Assembly: GCA_039817415.1 (NCBI GenBank)
Contig: JBCBVV010000004.1
Coordinates: 62,001 to 126,000, forward strand
Source of the DNA: JALEFZ01 sp039817415
Lineage (GTDB): Bacteria; Bacteroidota; Bacteroidia; J057
Direction of reading: 5' to 3'
Length of the DNA stretch: 64,000 nt
The notes below the pieces were generated by a model. The model saw only the letters and a list, made by a program, of their open reading frames with translations. It searched no databases and was not told where the DNA came from. Each line of letters starts with the position of its first letter. Within the stretch, counting starts at the first letter, position 1. Positions 15,638 to 24,530 of this stretch are shown piece after piece. The translations under genes and the position numbers were made by a program.

Positions 15638-18532
15638 ATGAATACCATCAAATCCTATTTGAGTTTCCTGTTGGGAATGCTACTCCTCCTTTCTACTCCC
15701 CTTTCCGCTCAGGTAACGGACATTCTACAAGTAGAATCCTACAAGCTTGACAACGGCTTTACTGTCTTCCTGAACCAAGACCCTTCCGCAAGTAAAGTAT
15801 TTGGGGCTGTCATGGTCAATGCAGGCGCAGTCAATGAAGATCCCAATGCCACAGGAATGGCCCATTACCTTGAACATCTTCTGTTCAAAGGAACGGATGA
15901 GATGGGGACCTCAGATTTCTCTAAAGAAAAACCGCACCTTGATTCGATTAATGTGCTGTACGACCAACTCGCCGCAACTGAGGTAGATGCCGAAAAACTC
16001 ACATATCAAAAGCTTATAAACGAGCAGGCAGTTGCAGCCTCCAAGTTTGGCTTGCCTAACGACTTCGATAAGTTGCTCCGAAGCATTGGAGGAGAAAGTA
16101 TCAATGCCTTCACCAGCTATGAAATGACCTTCTATCACAATTCCTTCCCTGCACATGAAATTGAAAAATGGCTTGACCTCTATTCCATCCGTTTTAACAA
16201 GGCTGTCTTCCGATCCTTTCAGTCAGAACTGGAAGTGGTGTACGAAGAAAAAAATCGAGCCATGGATAACATGCAAAGGAAGGTATTTGAGAATATCAGC
16301 ACGGTACTTTTCCCCAATATGCCATATGGGCAATGGAGTGTACTGGGCAAAACGGAGCATTTGAAGAAGCCTTCCATTAATACCATGTATGATTTCTTCC
16401 GCAAGCAATATGTGGCTGAAAACATGGCCCTCATCCTGACTGGAAATTTCGACAAGGAAAAGGTCAAACCCATCATTGCAGAGAAGTTCAAGCGGTTGCG
16501 TACTGGGAAAGCCCCAAAATTGGAATTAGAACCCCTTCAGCCACTAGAAGGTGTAGCTAGAAAAACGATTAGAATTACCCCTGTAAAAGCAGGATTTGTA
16601 GGCTGGCAAACTGTAGGCTATAATCACCCAGACAGATTGGCGCTTGATATTGCGGAATTCCTTCTATTCAACGAGTCAGAAACAGGCTTTATCAATGAAA
16701 TCCAGCTCAACAATGAAATGATATATTCTGGTGCCATTCCGATTACCCATAACCATGCGGGTGCCTTTGTCCTATTCTTTGTCCCTAGACCGGTCATTCA
16801 ATCTCTTAGCAATGCTCAAAACAAGTGTCTAGCCCCGATTGAAAAACTTAAGAAGGGAGAATTCACCCCAGCCTCAGTGGATGCGGCCAAGAATACCTTA
16901 GCCAATTATTTCGAAGAATCTCTTGAGGACATCGTGGACAGAGGCATTTTCATCGGAGAAGCCTTCAACCGTGGGTTGACATGGGAAGAGTATTTGGCTT
17001 ACCCGCAAAATATCAGAGGCATTACCAAGGATGATGTTATGCGAGTGGCCAACAAATACTTTGGCGAGGATAGGATGGAAATGGTCTCAAAAACGGGCTT
17101 TGGCAAGCCCCAAAAATTGGAAAAGCCACCTTACAAGCCAGTTGTAACAGAGCAAAAAGGACGATCTCCCTATGAGGATCAATTTGAAGCAATTCCTTCC
17201 CTCCCCTTTCAACCAAAATTCCTTGATTTTGATAAGGATGTTGAAAGATTTCAACTCAACAACACAGCTCATGAGGTAGTGAGAATCGAAAACCCTGTCA
17301 ACGACCAATTTGACCTAAGAATTCGCTTCCACATAGGAACAAACAAAATACCTGAGTTAGCCCAAGCAGCAGATTTACTAGATGACACAGGGGCGGGAAC
17401 CATGAATCAGAAGGAGACGAAGAATGCCTTCGCAGCCCTGGGATGCAGCTACTATATCAATGCCAGTACCAACTACTTTACCATTTACCTAGATGGAAAC
17501 GAGAAAAATGTCAAGCCTGCTGTAGAACTACTAGGTAAGCTCCTATATGAACCTTCTGCCAACCAAGACAACATGAAAGTTCTCTACAATGGTGAATCTG
17601 CTAATCGGAAGTTGGAGAAGAAAAATCCTTCTGCCATGGGTTCAGCACTCTTCTATTATGCGGCTTATGGACAAGAGTCCCAATACCTCAATCGAGCCAG
17701 TCTGAAGGAAATCAAAGGGATGAAGGCAGATGACCTGTTGAACCATATTGAGGAAGTCGTAAGCAAGTACAAGGCGAGTATTGAATTTATCGGAGATACC
17801 CCTTCTGAAGAGTTAGAAAGGATGTTTCAGAACTCCTTTAAATTATCCGAACTTTCTAAGTCAGAGCCCATTTATTCCAGACAGGGCCAAGAAGTACAGG
17901 AAATCGAAATCCTAATTATCAATGACAAAAAGGCCATTCAATCTCAAATCTATTACTATATCCCCGGAGAAACTTTTTCACAAAAAGACTACCCCTACAT
18001 GCGGGCCTTCAACGAATACTTTGGAGGAGGATTTTCTGGACTGGTCTTACAGGAGATTCGTGAGTACAGATCACTTGCCTACTCAACAGGCGCCAGATAC
18101 AATCAACCGTTGTTAGAAGGAACCAAAGGCTGGATGTATACTTTTATTGGATGCCAAGGGGACAAAACCACAGAGGCGATAGAGGTTATGAATGACTTGG
18201 TAAGCAACATGCCCTTGAAACCCGAGCGCATGGAAAACCTTCAGAAGAGTCTTAAAATGAAAGTGGTAACCAACTTTCCTTCATTCAAAAACATTCCTGA
18301 TGAAATTGAGACCCTTCAAAGAAGAGGGTGGAAGCAAGACCCTAATATTGAGGCTTACAAGGCATATCAAAATCTACAAATGGAGGACATTGAAGGATTT
18401 TACAAGGAGTATGTCAAAGGCAAACCATATATCATTACGATTTATGGTGATATGAAGCGCTTTGACATGGAAAAGATCCGACAAATGGGCAAAGTAACCA
18501 TTCTCGATTCCAAGGACATCGCAACATTTTAA
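15638..18532 (+). CDS. M16 family zinc metalloprotease (insulinase/pitrilysin type)
   Basis: A 964-residue exported peptidase with a signal peptide of about 24 residues (LLLLSTPLSAQ). The inverted zinc motif HYLEH is at 76-80, and the third ligand region ELEVVYEEKNRA lies about 120 residues later. A second, inactive M16 half covers about 525-930 and includes a GGGFSGLVLQEIREYRSLAYSTGARY segment, the usual substrate-contact region of the C-terminal half. It is therefore a single-chain two-half peptidase of about 110 kDa, probably periplasmic or surface-attached, that degrades oligopeptides. No T9SS sorting tag is visible. It is followed at once by a terminator, so it is monocistronic. Confidence 0.93.
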   Translation: MNTIKSYLSFLLGMLLLLSTPLSAQVTDILQVESYKLDNGFTVFLNQDPSASKVFGAVMVNAGAVNEDPNATGMAHYLEHLLFKGTDEMGTSDFSKEKPHLDSINVLYDQLAATEVDAEKLTYQKLINEQAVAASKFGLPNDFDKLLRSIGGESINAFTSYEMTFYHNSFPAHEIEKWLDLYSIRFNKAVFRSFQSELEVVYEEKNRAMDNMQRKVFENISTVLFPNMPYGQWSVLGKTEHLKKPSINTMYDFFRKQYVAENMALILTGNFDKEKVKPIIAEKFKRLRTGKAPKLELEPLQPLEGVARKTIRITPVKAGFVGWQTVGYNHPDRLALDIAEFLLFNESETGFINEIQLNNEMIYSGAIPITHNHAGAFVLFFVPRPVIQSLSNAQNKCLAPIEKLKKGEFTPASVDAAKNTLANYFEESLEDIVDRGIFIGEAFNRGLTWEEYLAYPQNIRGITKDDVMRVANKYFGEDRMEMVSKTGFGKPQKLEKPPYKPVVTEQKGRSPYEDQFEAIPSLPFQPKFLDFDKDVERFQLNNTAHEVVRIENPVNDQFDLRIRFHIGTNKIPELAQAADLLDDTGAGTMNQKETKNAFAALGCSYYINASTNYFTIYLDGNEKNVKPAVELLGKLLYEPSANQDNMKVLYNGESANRKLEKKNPSAMGSALFYYAAYGQESQYLNRASLKEIKGMKADDLLNHIEEVVSKYKASIEFIGDTPSEELERMFQNSFKLSELSKSEPIYSRQGQEVQEIEILIINDKKAIQSQIYYYIPGETFSQKDYPYMRAFNEYFGGGFSGLVLQEIREYRSLAYSTGARYNQPLLEGTKGWMYTFIGCQGDKTTEAIEVMNDLVSNMPLKPERMENLQKSLKMKVVTNFPSFKNIPDEIETLQRRGWKQDPNIEAYKAYQNLQMEDIEGFYKEYVKGKPYIITIYGDMKRFDMEKIRQMGKVTILDSKDIATF

Positions 18533-18551
18533 GCCTTAGAGCGTGAAATTT

Positions 18552-18585
18552 AGCGGGCTTAGCATTAAGTTAAGTCCGCTTTTTA
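18552..18585 (+). terminator. rho-independent terminator after the M16 gene
   Basis: Ten-base arms AGCGGGCTTA (18552-18561) and TAAGTCCGCT (18571-18580), pairing with one G-U wobble, followed by TTTT at 18581-18584. It lies upstream of the ATG at 18600 and argues against starting the S8 protease gene at 18543. Confidence 0.88.
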
Positions 18586-18599
18586 TATCCTACACTAAC

Positions 18600-20468
18600 A
18601 TGAAATACATCCTAACCCCCTTTCTATTGCTCTTGTCAATCTCCCTCTTCGGTCAGGGAGCTCATATCCGAGAAGCAACTAAGCTTGATTCTGTATATGC
18701 TTCCTTTAGCTATTCGGGTCAGAATGTCCTTGCCGTCGTATTTGACAGAGGGATTGATTACCGACATCCTGATTTTATTGATGCCAATGGGAATACTAGA
18801 ATCAAATACATCTACGATATGGTAGATCCAAGCGGTGCCAACGATCCCAACAACCCTTATGGCATTGGAACAATCTTTACAGAGACAGATATCAACAATG
18901 CGCTTTCACAAGGAGGAACGCCTATAAGTCTAGATAGATTTGGCCATGGAACAGCAACTGCGGGGATCATCGGCGGTGACAATTCCGACAATAATTTTCA
19001 GGGAGTTGCAGCTAACGTATCCTTCCTCATTGTTAAAATCACCCATGATCCTTTTCCTGCCTTTGGAACAGAAGCTGGTCAGGCGGGCTTTTTCAATCCT
19101 TCCTATCTTCCTGTAGCCCTTGAATTCGCGCATGATAAAATCACAGAAATCGGACTTCCCTCAGTAAGCTTGATGAACATTGGTTCAATTGGTGGGCCAA
19201 CGGACGGGACTAGCCTGATTTCAAGAAAAATCAATGAATTTGTAGGGCAAGGCCATCCGTTTGTGTGTGGTGTGGGAGATGATGGCGGGGCAGATAACCA
19301 TGCGGCTGGAGATTTTTCGACCTCTACGACGCAAGAAATTCTTGTTCAGAAGGGTGAGGAAGGCTTTTTAAGGTTTGACCTTTGGTACAGCGAGAATGAT
19401 AGGTTTTCGGTGTCTATTGAAAGACCAAATGGAATGGTAGAAGGGCCTTATGCAGCTCCAGCTAACAGAAACTCAGCCGCCGACAGGAATTTGGGAGATA
19501 TTTTTATTGGACATAGAGGAGCTGATGTAGAATTTTTTGAGGCCACTTCGGAAGTCAGGGAATTGCTCATCGACCTGATTGGAGCTACGGGAACCTACAA
19601 AATCATACTAGAGGGCACCTCTATCCCAGATTTGGGTGCCTTCCATGCAAGTTTGAACCCCTCTACCTATTCCAACACAAATAAGTTCCTTTCACATGTA
19701 GTGCCAGGCTATAGTATCAATGATTACACCACGGCTGATTCTTCCATTACCCCTGGAGATTATGTAGCAAAAAATACATGGACGGATGTAAATGGCCTAG
19801 CTCGGGGGATCAATGGACAAGGAAATGTAGGGGAAATATGGTTAGGATGCAGTGCTGGCCCTACTTATGATGGGGATCTGGGGATCGATTTTGTTACACC
19901 TGGAGAAGTGGCCTTTGCTGCTTACCAGCCCAATACTTACTACCATTCTTTTGCCTTTAACCAAATTCAAGGGAGCAACGGTTTATATGGCATACAAAAT
20001 GCCGTTTCAGGGGCAGCTCCTGTTGCCACGGGGATTATGGCCTTGATGTTGGAAGCCAATCCCAACCTCACATCCGGTCAGCTTAAGGCCATTCTCCAAC
20101 AAGCATCAGAGGCAGATTCCTTTACAGGAGCAGTTCCCAATGGTCAATGGGGATATGGCAAGCTCAATGCACATACGGCTGTTAGAATTGCGCGCCAATT
20201 GGCTGTCAAGAATGAAGCCATGCTCTCCTCGGGAATTAAGGTTTATCCCAATCCATTTAAGGATGAGCTGGTCCTTGATGTGAAGGGCGGACTGGACCAG
20301 ATAGAAGGAATTGGATTATTTACCCTGACAGGAAAGCAAATCTATCAACAAAAAGGGAAGCCCATCAAGACTTCCCTATCCTTTCCGTCTCCCTTACCAA
20401 AGGGTATATATTTCTTACACATTCAAACTTCCCAAGGAAAATGGGTAGAAAAAGTGGTTAAAAATTAA
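18600..20468 (+). CDS. S8 family serine protease with T9SS sorting domain
   Basis: A 622-residue secreted subtilisin-like protease. The signal peptide is MKYILTPFLLLLSISLFGQ. The catalytic triad by motif is D49 in VVFDRGIDYRHPDF, H116 in RFGHGTATAGIIGG and S470 in VSGAAPVATGIMA, which replaces the usual GTSMAAP. The C-terminal 80 residues form a type A sorting domain (VYPNPFKDELVLD; LFTLTGKQIY; LPKGIYFLHI; ending EKVVKN), so the protein is expected to cross the outer membrane by T9SS and be cell-surface attached or released. The 18543 start is rejected because the M16 terminator lies between it and 18600. The stop codon overlaps the convergent hydrolase gene by 4 bp. Confidence 0.92.
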   Translation: MKYILTPFLLLLSISLFGQGAHIREATKLDSVYASFSYSGQNVLAVVFDRGIDYRHPDFIDANGNTRIKYIYDMVDPSGANDPNNPYGIGTIFTETDINNALSQGGTPISLDRFGHGTATAGIIGGDNSDNNFQGVAANVSFLIVKITHDPFPAFGTEAGQAGFFNPSYLPVALEFAHDKITEIGLPSVSLMNIGSIGGPTDGTSLISRKINEFVGQGHPFVCGVGDDGGADNHAAGDFSTSTTQEILVQKGEEGFLRFDLWYSENDRFSVSIERPNGMVEGPYAAPANRNSAADRNLGDIFIGHRGADVEFFEATSEVRELLIDLIGATGTYKIILEGTSIPDLGAFHASLNPSTYSNTNKFLSHVVPGYSINDYTTADSSITPGDYVAKNTWTDVNGLARGINGQGNVGEIWLGCSAGPTYDGDLGIDFVTPGEVAFAAYQPNTYYHSFAFNQIQGSNGLYGIQNAVSGAAPVATGIMALMLEANPNLTSGQLKAILQQASEADSFTGAVPNGQWGYGKLNAHTAVRIARQLAVKNEAMLSSGIKVYPNPFKDELVLDVKGGLDQIEGIGLFTLTGKQIYQQKGKPIKTSLSFPSPLPKGIYFLHIQTSQGKWVEKVVKN

Positions 20469-21574
20469 GGCGTCAGCATGGCGGATAGCACCTCTTTTCC
20501 TACGGTGGAATTGTACATTTGAGCAGCATCATGGCCAACGTTTTGAACAATGCGTTGGCTGTGGTCGCTGTTACTGAAGAATTGTCCCATGTAGTTCACC
20601 ATCTTCTGTCCTCGATCAAACCTATTTTCTCCAAGTAAATTGGCCTCACAATCGGAGGTATTCAAAGTACCAGAGGTGAAAATATCAAGACTACCCAACA
20701 GGTAGGTAAGCTTTCTTCCTGTATATCTATTGACAATGTCTGAGGAGGAAAAACGACTCAAATAGGCTGTTGGGTCATCGGTTCCATAAGGCCATTCCGT
20801 ATAATTATTACAGCCAGTAGGTACCGTAAAGCTGTTGGAATTGGTATTCCACCTTTCAGGACCTGGGTAAAAGAAATATTGGCTATTGGCGACCAGAAAC
20901 TCAACGCTTACTTCACCTAATTGATCCGGGATGGGGCTAGCAGCAGCGTACAAGTTGGTAAACTGGGCCCCAGCAGAATGACCTGTGACGACGATCTTTT
21001 GGAGGAAGGGGAAATTAGATTTGTCTCCCAGTCTCACCATTATACTATCAATGATGTCATAAGAAGCAATTTTTTCGCTGGTGATATTGTTCGATTGAAA
21101 GCCCCTTTTCCAGCCATCAGACGAATAGATCAACTCCTCAGAACCCGAAGCGACATCTGCGCTTGTTTTGAATTGAGGGGCAATGATAAGGGTCTCGTTT
21201 GCCTTGCCAATTGAATTTATGGCATTGGACATCCAATTAAAGTATTCATTTCCATTTCGGTTGTTGCCATGAACAACGATAACGGCCGATTTAATTGCTC
21301 CCCAAACAGCACTATCTCGCATAAAATCGAAGCTTGCAAATACATCCATGGTCAGATTAGCCGAACCAGCATTTACAGTCATGGTTTGTAAGGCACAACT
21401 AGAAGTCAAACAGGGATCTTCTACAGTAAAAGTAGTATCGACCGGAGCTTCTGGCTCGATGATCACTTGAGGCGTAAAAGAACCATCATCAAACTCTTCA
21501 CAAGCTTGTAAAAGCATCAAGGTACAGACCAGCAGGATGCCCTTTAACAAATCTGAAATCAATATATTTTTCAT
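20465..21574 (-). CDS. alpha/beta hydrolase lipoprotein, last gene of SusCD-type operon
   Basis: A 369-residue lipoprotein (hydrophobic signal with lipobox LLQAC near residue 25). The mature part is an alpha/beta hydrolase: a strand AVIVVHGNNRNGNEY with the oxyanion-hole histidine-glycine, nucleophile elbow GHSAGAQFTN, a candidate acid in LLGSLDIFTSG, and a catalytic histidine in VQNVGHDAAQMYNS. The family of such exported hydrolases includes esterases and depolymerase-like enzymes; the substrate is not known. It lies last in a same-strand run SusC, SusD, Ig/GLUG lipoprotein, hydrolase, with gaps of roughly 30 bp or less, so it probably acts at the cell surface on the cargo taken up by the SusCD pair. 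The convergent S8 protease ends within its stop region. Confidence 0.8.
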   Translation of the reverse strand: MKNILISDLLKGILLVCTLMLLQACEEFDDGSFTPQVIIEPEAPVDTTFTVEDPCLTSSCALQTMTVNAGSANLTMDVFASFDFMRDSAVWGAIKSAVIVVHGNNRNGNEYFNWMSNAINSIGKANETLIIAPQFKTSADVASGSEELIYSSDGWKRGFQSNNITSEKIASYDIIDSIMVRLGDKSNFPFLQKIVVTGHSAGAQFTNLYAAASPIPDQLGEVSVEFLVANSQYFFYPGPERWNTNSNSFTVPTGCNNYTEWPYGTDDPTAYLSRFSSSDIVNRYTGRKLTYLLGSLDIFTSGTLNTSDCEANLLGENRFDRGQKMVNYMGQFFSNSDHSQRIVQNVGHDAAQMYNSTVGKEVLSAMLTP

Positions 21575-21605
21575 GTTCTGATTGATCTTGAATGTTTTAA
21601 CTCAA

Positions 21606-23051
21606 TTACTCCCAGCCTAGGTTCATCCATTGCCCATCTGATGTACACCTCCAAACAGAAGTAAAATCAAAGTTGGGAAATAGTCCGTTTGGATTGGCAC
21701 AAGCAAAGGAACCAATGTTCACGGGTACTCCATCCGTTGTGATGTCAGCACCACCAGCATAATTGATCACTTGATCCACAGGGTAGTAGAAGTCCGATCC
21801 AGAAGAAGAACTTCCCGCTTGCCCGACTACATTTCCTGGATAGTCTCCGGAGGCATCTGCATCTGTGATAGAGACATTTCCGGTCGCATAAATTCTGGCA
21901 GCCGCTCCGTCTAATCTTCCAAATGCTCCTCCTCCCCTATTTCTGGCAGTTACATTCCCTGTCGCATAAGAATCAAACACTTTGGCATCCACTTCCACCG
22001 AGCCTACCAAGCCTCCAACTCTGGAAGACAAGGATTCGCAGTTTCCTGAGGCAAATGATGCTGTAACGGTCCCCCCTTGAGAAAGCCCGATCAATCCGCC
22101 AACTCTGGATAATTCCGAAAATACCCCACAGGATGAGGAGCATCTTGTAACAGTACCCGTTTCCTGCGAGCCTACCAATCCACCTACCCGTGAACTCACG
22201 GCGGTTACGCTTCCTGAGGAATGGCAGTTTTCTATGTTTCCAGACAATTGCCTTCCGACTAAGGCGCCTGTAGCTTGCGCACCTGCGATTCCGAGTGAGT
22301 TGACCTTGATATTTTTGAGTTCTCCGCTTGCCAACACTCCAAATAAACCAACTTCATTTTGATCTGTACGATCGATTCTTAACCCACTGATCGTAAATCC
22401 ACCCCCATCAATGAAGCCTGAAAAGGGTTCATCTAGATCCCCAATGGGTACCCATCCGGCAGGATCTGCGTCTACCACCTCTGTCAAATCAATGTCATTG
22501 ATAATGGTGAAATAGCTCGTAGGGAATAACCTTATGATATCCATTTGTTGAGCATCAGCTACCTGATAGGGATCGGCTTCGGTTCCACTGCCAGCAGCAA
22601 AGAGGGGCATAGGCTCGATTTCAGTCTTGAAGGCCAGAACGGCCCCAACAGCTAAGGTTTCACCTTCCAATCCATAACTCCCCTCTCCGATAGTCAAGGT
22701 GTAGTCCGTCTCCCACTCAAGGCTATCAAGGGGAGTTATTCCGACTATAGATTGATCGTTATTGAAACTGATATTCAAAGCGGCAGCATTTCCATTTGCT
22801 TCTAGCCTAATGGCATTTCTAGCTCCTTCCTCATTCAAGGGTTTAGAGAAGATGATGGTAAAAACCCCATCTACCTTGACTCCGTCTTTCCCATTCTCCA
22901 AATCAATCCCATTGGATTGTATGGCAACCAAGCTCAACTTGCTTGGATCTGCTGGGAAGAATTCTTCCTCCACCGTACACTGGCTTAGGCTTACTCCCAG
23001 TGTGAGGAGAAGAATGGCCCTTAAGCAGCTATTTTGTATGATAAATTTCAT
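21606..23051 (-). CDS. Ig-like and GLUG-repeat surface lipoprotein of SusCD operon
   Basis: A 481-residue exported protein whose N terminus ends in a lipobox-like LSQC (about residue 25). Residues 38-130 form a SbsA-type bacterial Ig-like (Big_5) domain (FTIIFSKPLN...TDYTLTIGEG). From about 175 a beta-helix-like array holds GLUG repeats: FSGFIDGGGFTISGLRI, then copies of a SSRVGGLVGS-like motif (five to six repeats, 215-400). GLUG repeats occur in bacterial adhesins and in surface lipoproteins of uptake operons. The C-terminal part (about 415-481) is like the FDFTSVWRC segments that follow such arrays. Its place directly after SusD suggests a surface ligand-binding partner of the pair. Confidence 0.85.
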   Translation of the reverse strand: MKFIIQNSCLRAILLLTLGVSLSQCTVEEEFFPADPSKLSLVAIQSNGIDLENGKDGVKVDGVFTIIFSKPLNEEGARNAIRLEANGNAAALNISFNNDQSIVGITPLDSLEWETDYTLTIGEGSYGLEGETLAVGAVLAFKTEIEPMPLFAAGSGTEADPYQVADAQQMDIIRLFPTSYFTIINDIDLTEVVDADPAGWVPIGDLDEPFSGFIDGGGFTISGLRIDRTDQNEVGLFGVLASGELKNIKVNSLGIAGAQATGALVGRQLSGNIENCHSSGSVTAVSSRVGGLVGSQETGTVTRCSSSCGVFSELSRVGGLIGLSQGGTVTASFASGNCESLSSRVGGLVGSVEVDAKVFDSYATGNVTARNRGGGAFGRLDGAAARIYATGNVSITDADASGDYPGNVVGQAGSSSSGSDFYYPVDQVINYAGGADITTDGVPVNIGSFACANPNGLFPNFDFTSVWRCTSDGQWMNLGWE

Positions 23052-23080
23052 GTTCTTTTTTGCTAATAGGTCAATCTGTA

Positions 23081-24493
23081 TTATTGATTAATAGCCGTTT
23101 TGGCACAAAGGCCTGGATCAGCAGGTGCGTTGGGATTGGCATCTAACTCTCTGGCAGCGTACAAAAACCTGCCCGGTAAGCAATCTCCCCCTTCAAGCGG
23201 AAAATTGACAGCCACATCTGACTCAGTTTCTCTCAATCGGCGTGCATCGTTAAATGGCATCCAGGTACCAAAGCCCGATACATAACGTTCCTCCACAATT
23301 TCTCTTAACAAAGCAAGCAAGGGATCAATTCCATCTCTGTTTTCTAGACCATCTTCTTCAAAATCGTCCTCATCCAATGGATTGTAAACGGGATTTGCTG
23401 TAGGATCAAGCAGCGGAAAAGCCTGGCCTGAATTCAGATAAGCTCGCCATTCGTTTAAATGTCCCACGCCTGTTTCAAAATCAATGGTTCTGGCTCCAGC
23501 TTCAGCCAATACAAGAATATTCTCTCTATAAGTAATCAAGGGCATCGGAGCGGTTGAAGCTGCAATACCTTGGTTGGCATCTGCATCTGCATCATTGATG
23601 ATATAATAAGCCAGGCGCGCTGCTTCGTTCGTTTTGCCATGGTTACGAGAAATGGAAGCCGTATCAGACATCATTTGAAGAAGGTAGCTCACCTGAGGGT
23701 CTTTTAGGTTGCCAATGTCCCCTGCCCTCGAACCCGCAGCCAGTTGCCAGAACAGGTTTTTGTTTTCCGTATTGGCATCCAGTCCAGGCGAAAATAGCAT
23801 AGAGTTTTCAGGTGAAGAAATGCCATTGGAGGCAGCGAGGTAAGCATTTGAATAATCCCTTGCCTGCATATAAAACCTGGCTTTCAAGGTCCAAGCTGCC
23901 TCTATCCATTTGGATACATTTCCCTGAAAATAAATATCCTCCGGAATTTGCAGTTGAACATCCAGCCCTTCCAACGTATTGATAGCCCTATCCAACACAT
24001 TTTGTAGAGCGCTAAATACTTCTATTTGATTGTCGAATTTAGGTCCATCAATCCCATCTACTACAGCTTCTGAATAGGGCACATCTCCAAAGAGGGAAGC
24101 CATCGTTCCCATGGCATGAGTTTCAACAATTTCAGACATAGCTGTTAATTGTGGGGCATCTGTTGCCTTTTCCTGTATGGTCCTTAGCTGCGAAAGAACA
24201 GAATGGTAGGCTCTATTCCAGGTAGAATTGGACTCAGCGGTGGTTATATTATACTGATCTAGGCTGCGGTACGAAGACTGAAATCCGATCAATTGTCCGG
24301 TCCACAAAGCTGATATTCTTTGCAAATGGCCTACCTGAACCTGGATATTCCCTAATTGGGTTCCTGTCAAGAAGGATTGCGCCTCAATGGCATCAATGGT
24401 GATGTCATTAGGATTGTCGTTTACCCCTTCATTTAAACTCTCACAAGCCGTTAATGCCATGAGACCGAAAAAGAAGATTGCTATATATTTCAT
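23081..24493 (-). CDS. SusD/RagB-like nutrient-binding outer membrane lipoprotein
   Basis: A 470-residue lipoprotein starting MKYIAIFFFGLMALTAC, with the lipobox LTAC at C17; the frame stays open 12 codons further upstream but that adds an atypical N terminus. The N-terminal ESLNEGVNDNPNDIT segment, the helical core with TPR-like helices and the C-terminal WMPFNDARRLRETESDVAVNFPLEGG segment fit the SusD-like_2 group paired with SusC proteins. SusD proteins bind the ligand on the cell surface and close over the SusC barrel as a lid. It follows SusC on the same strand with a 37-bp gap. The ligand cannot be inferred from the sequence. Confidence 0.93.
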   Translation of the reverse strand: MKYIAIFFFGLMALTACESLNEGVNDNPNDITIDAIEAQSFLTGTQLGNIQVQVGHLQRISALWTGQLIGFQSSYRSLDQYNITTAESNSTWNRAYHSVLSQLRTIQEKATDAPQLTAMSEIVETHAMGTMASLFGDVPYSEAVVDGIDGPKFDNQIEVFSALQNVLDRAINTLEGLDVQLQIPEDIYFQGNVSKWIEAAWTLKARFYMQARDYSNAYLAASNGISSPENSMLFSPGLDANTENKNLFWQLAAGSRAGDIGNLKDPQVSYLLQMMSDTASISRNHGKTNEAARLAYYIINDADADANQGIAASTAPMPLITYRENILVLAEAGARTIDFETGVGHLNEWRAYLNSGQAFPLLDPTANPVYNPLDEDDFEEDGLENRDGIDPLLALLREIVEERYVSGFGTWMPFNDARRLRETESDVAVNFPLEGGDCLPGRFLYAARELDANPNAPADPGLCAKTAINQ

Positions 24494-24530
24494 GTTATGT
24501 TGAATCATGTTAGGCATAATACTTTGCATG

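Noticed and set aside
18543..18599. upstream start of the S8 protease
   Set aside because: A rho-independent terminator lies inside this stretch, and the downstream ATG begins a good signal peptide.
21900..22300. regular repeats that might suggest a CRISPR-like or tandem-repeat array
   Set aside because: They are coding GLUG repeats of a lipoprotein (motif SSRVGGLVGS and relatives) and diverge at the DNA level.
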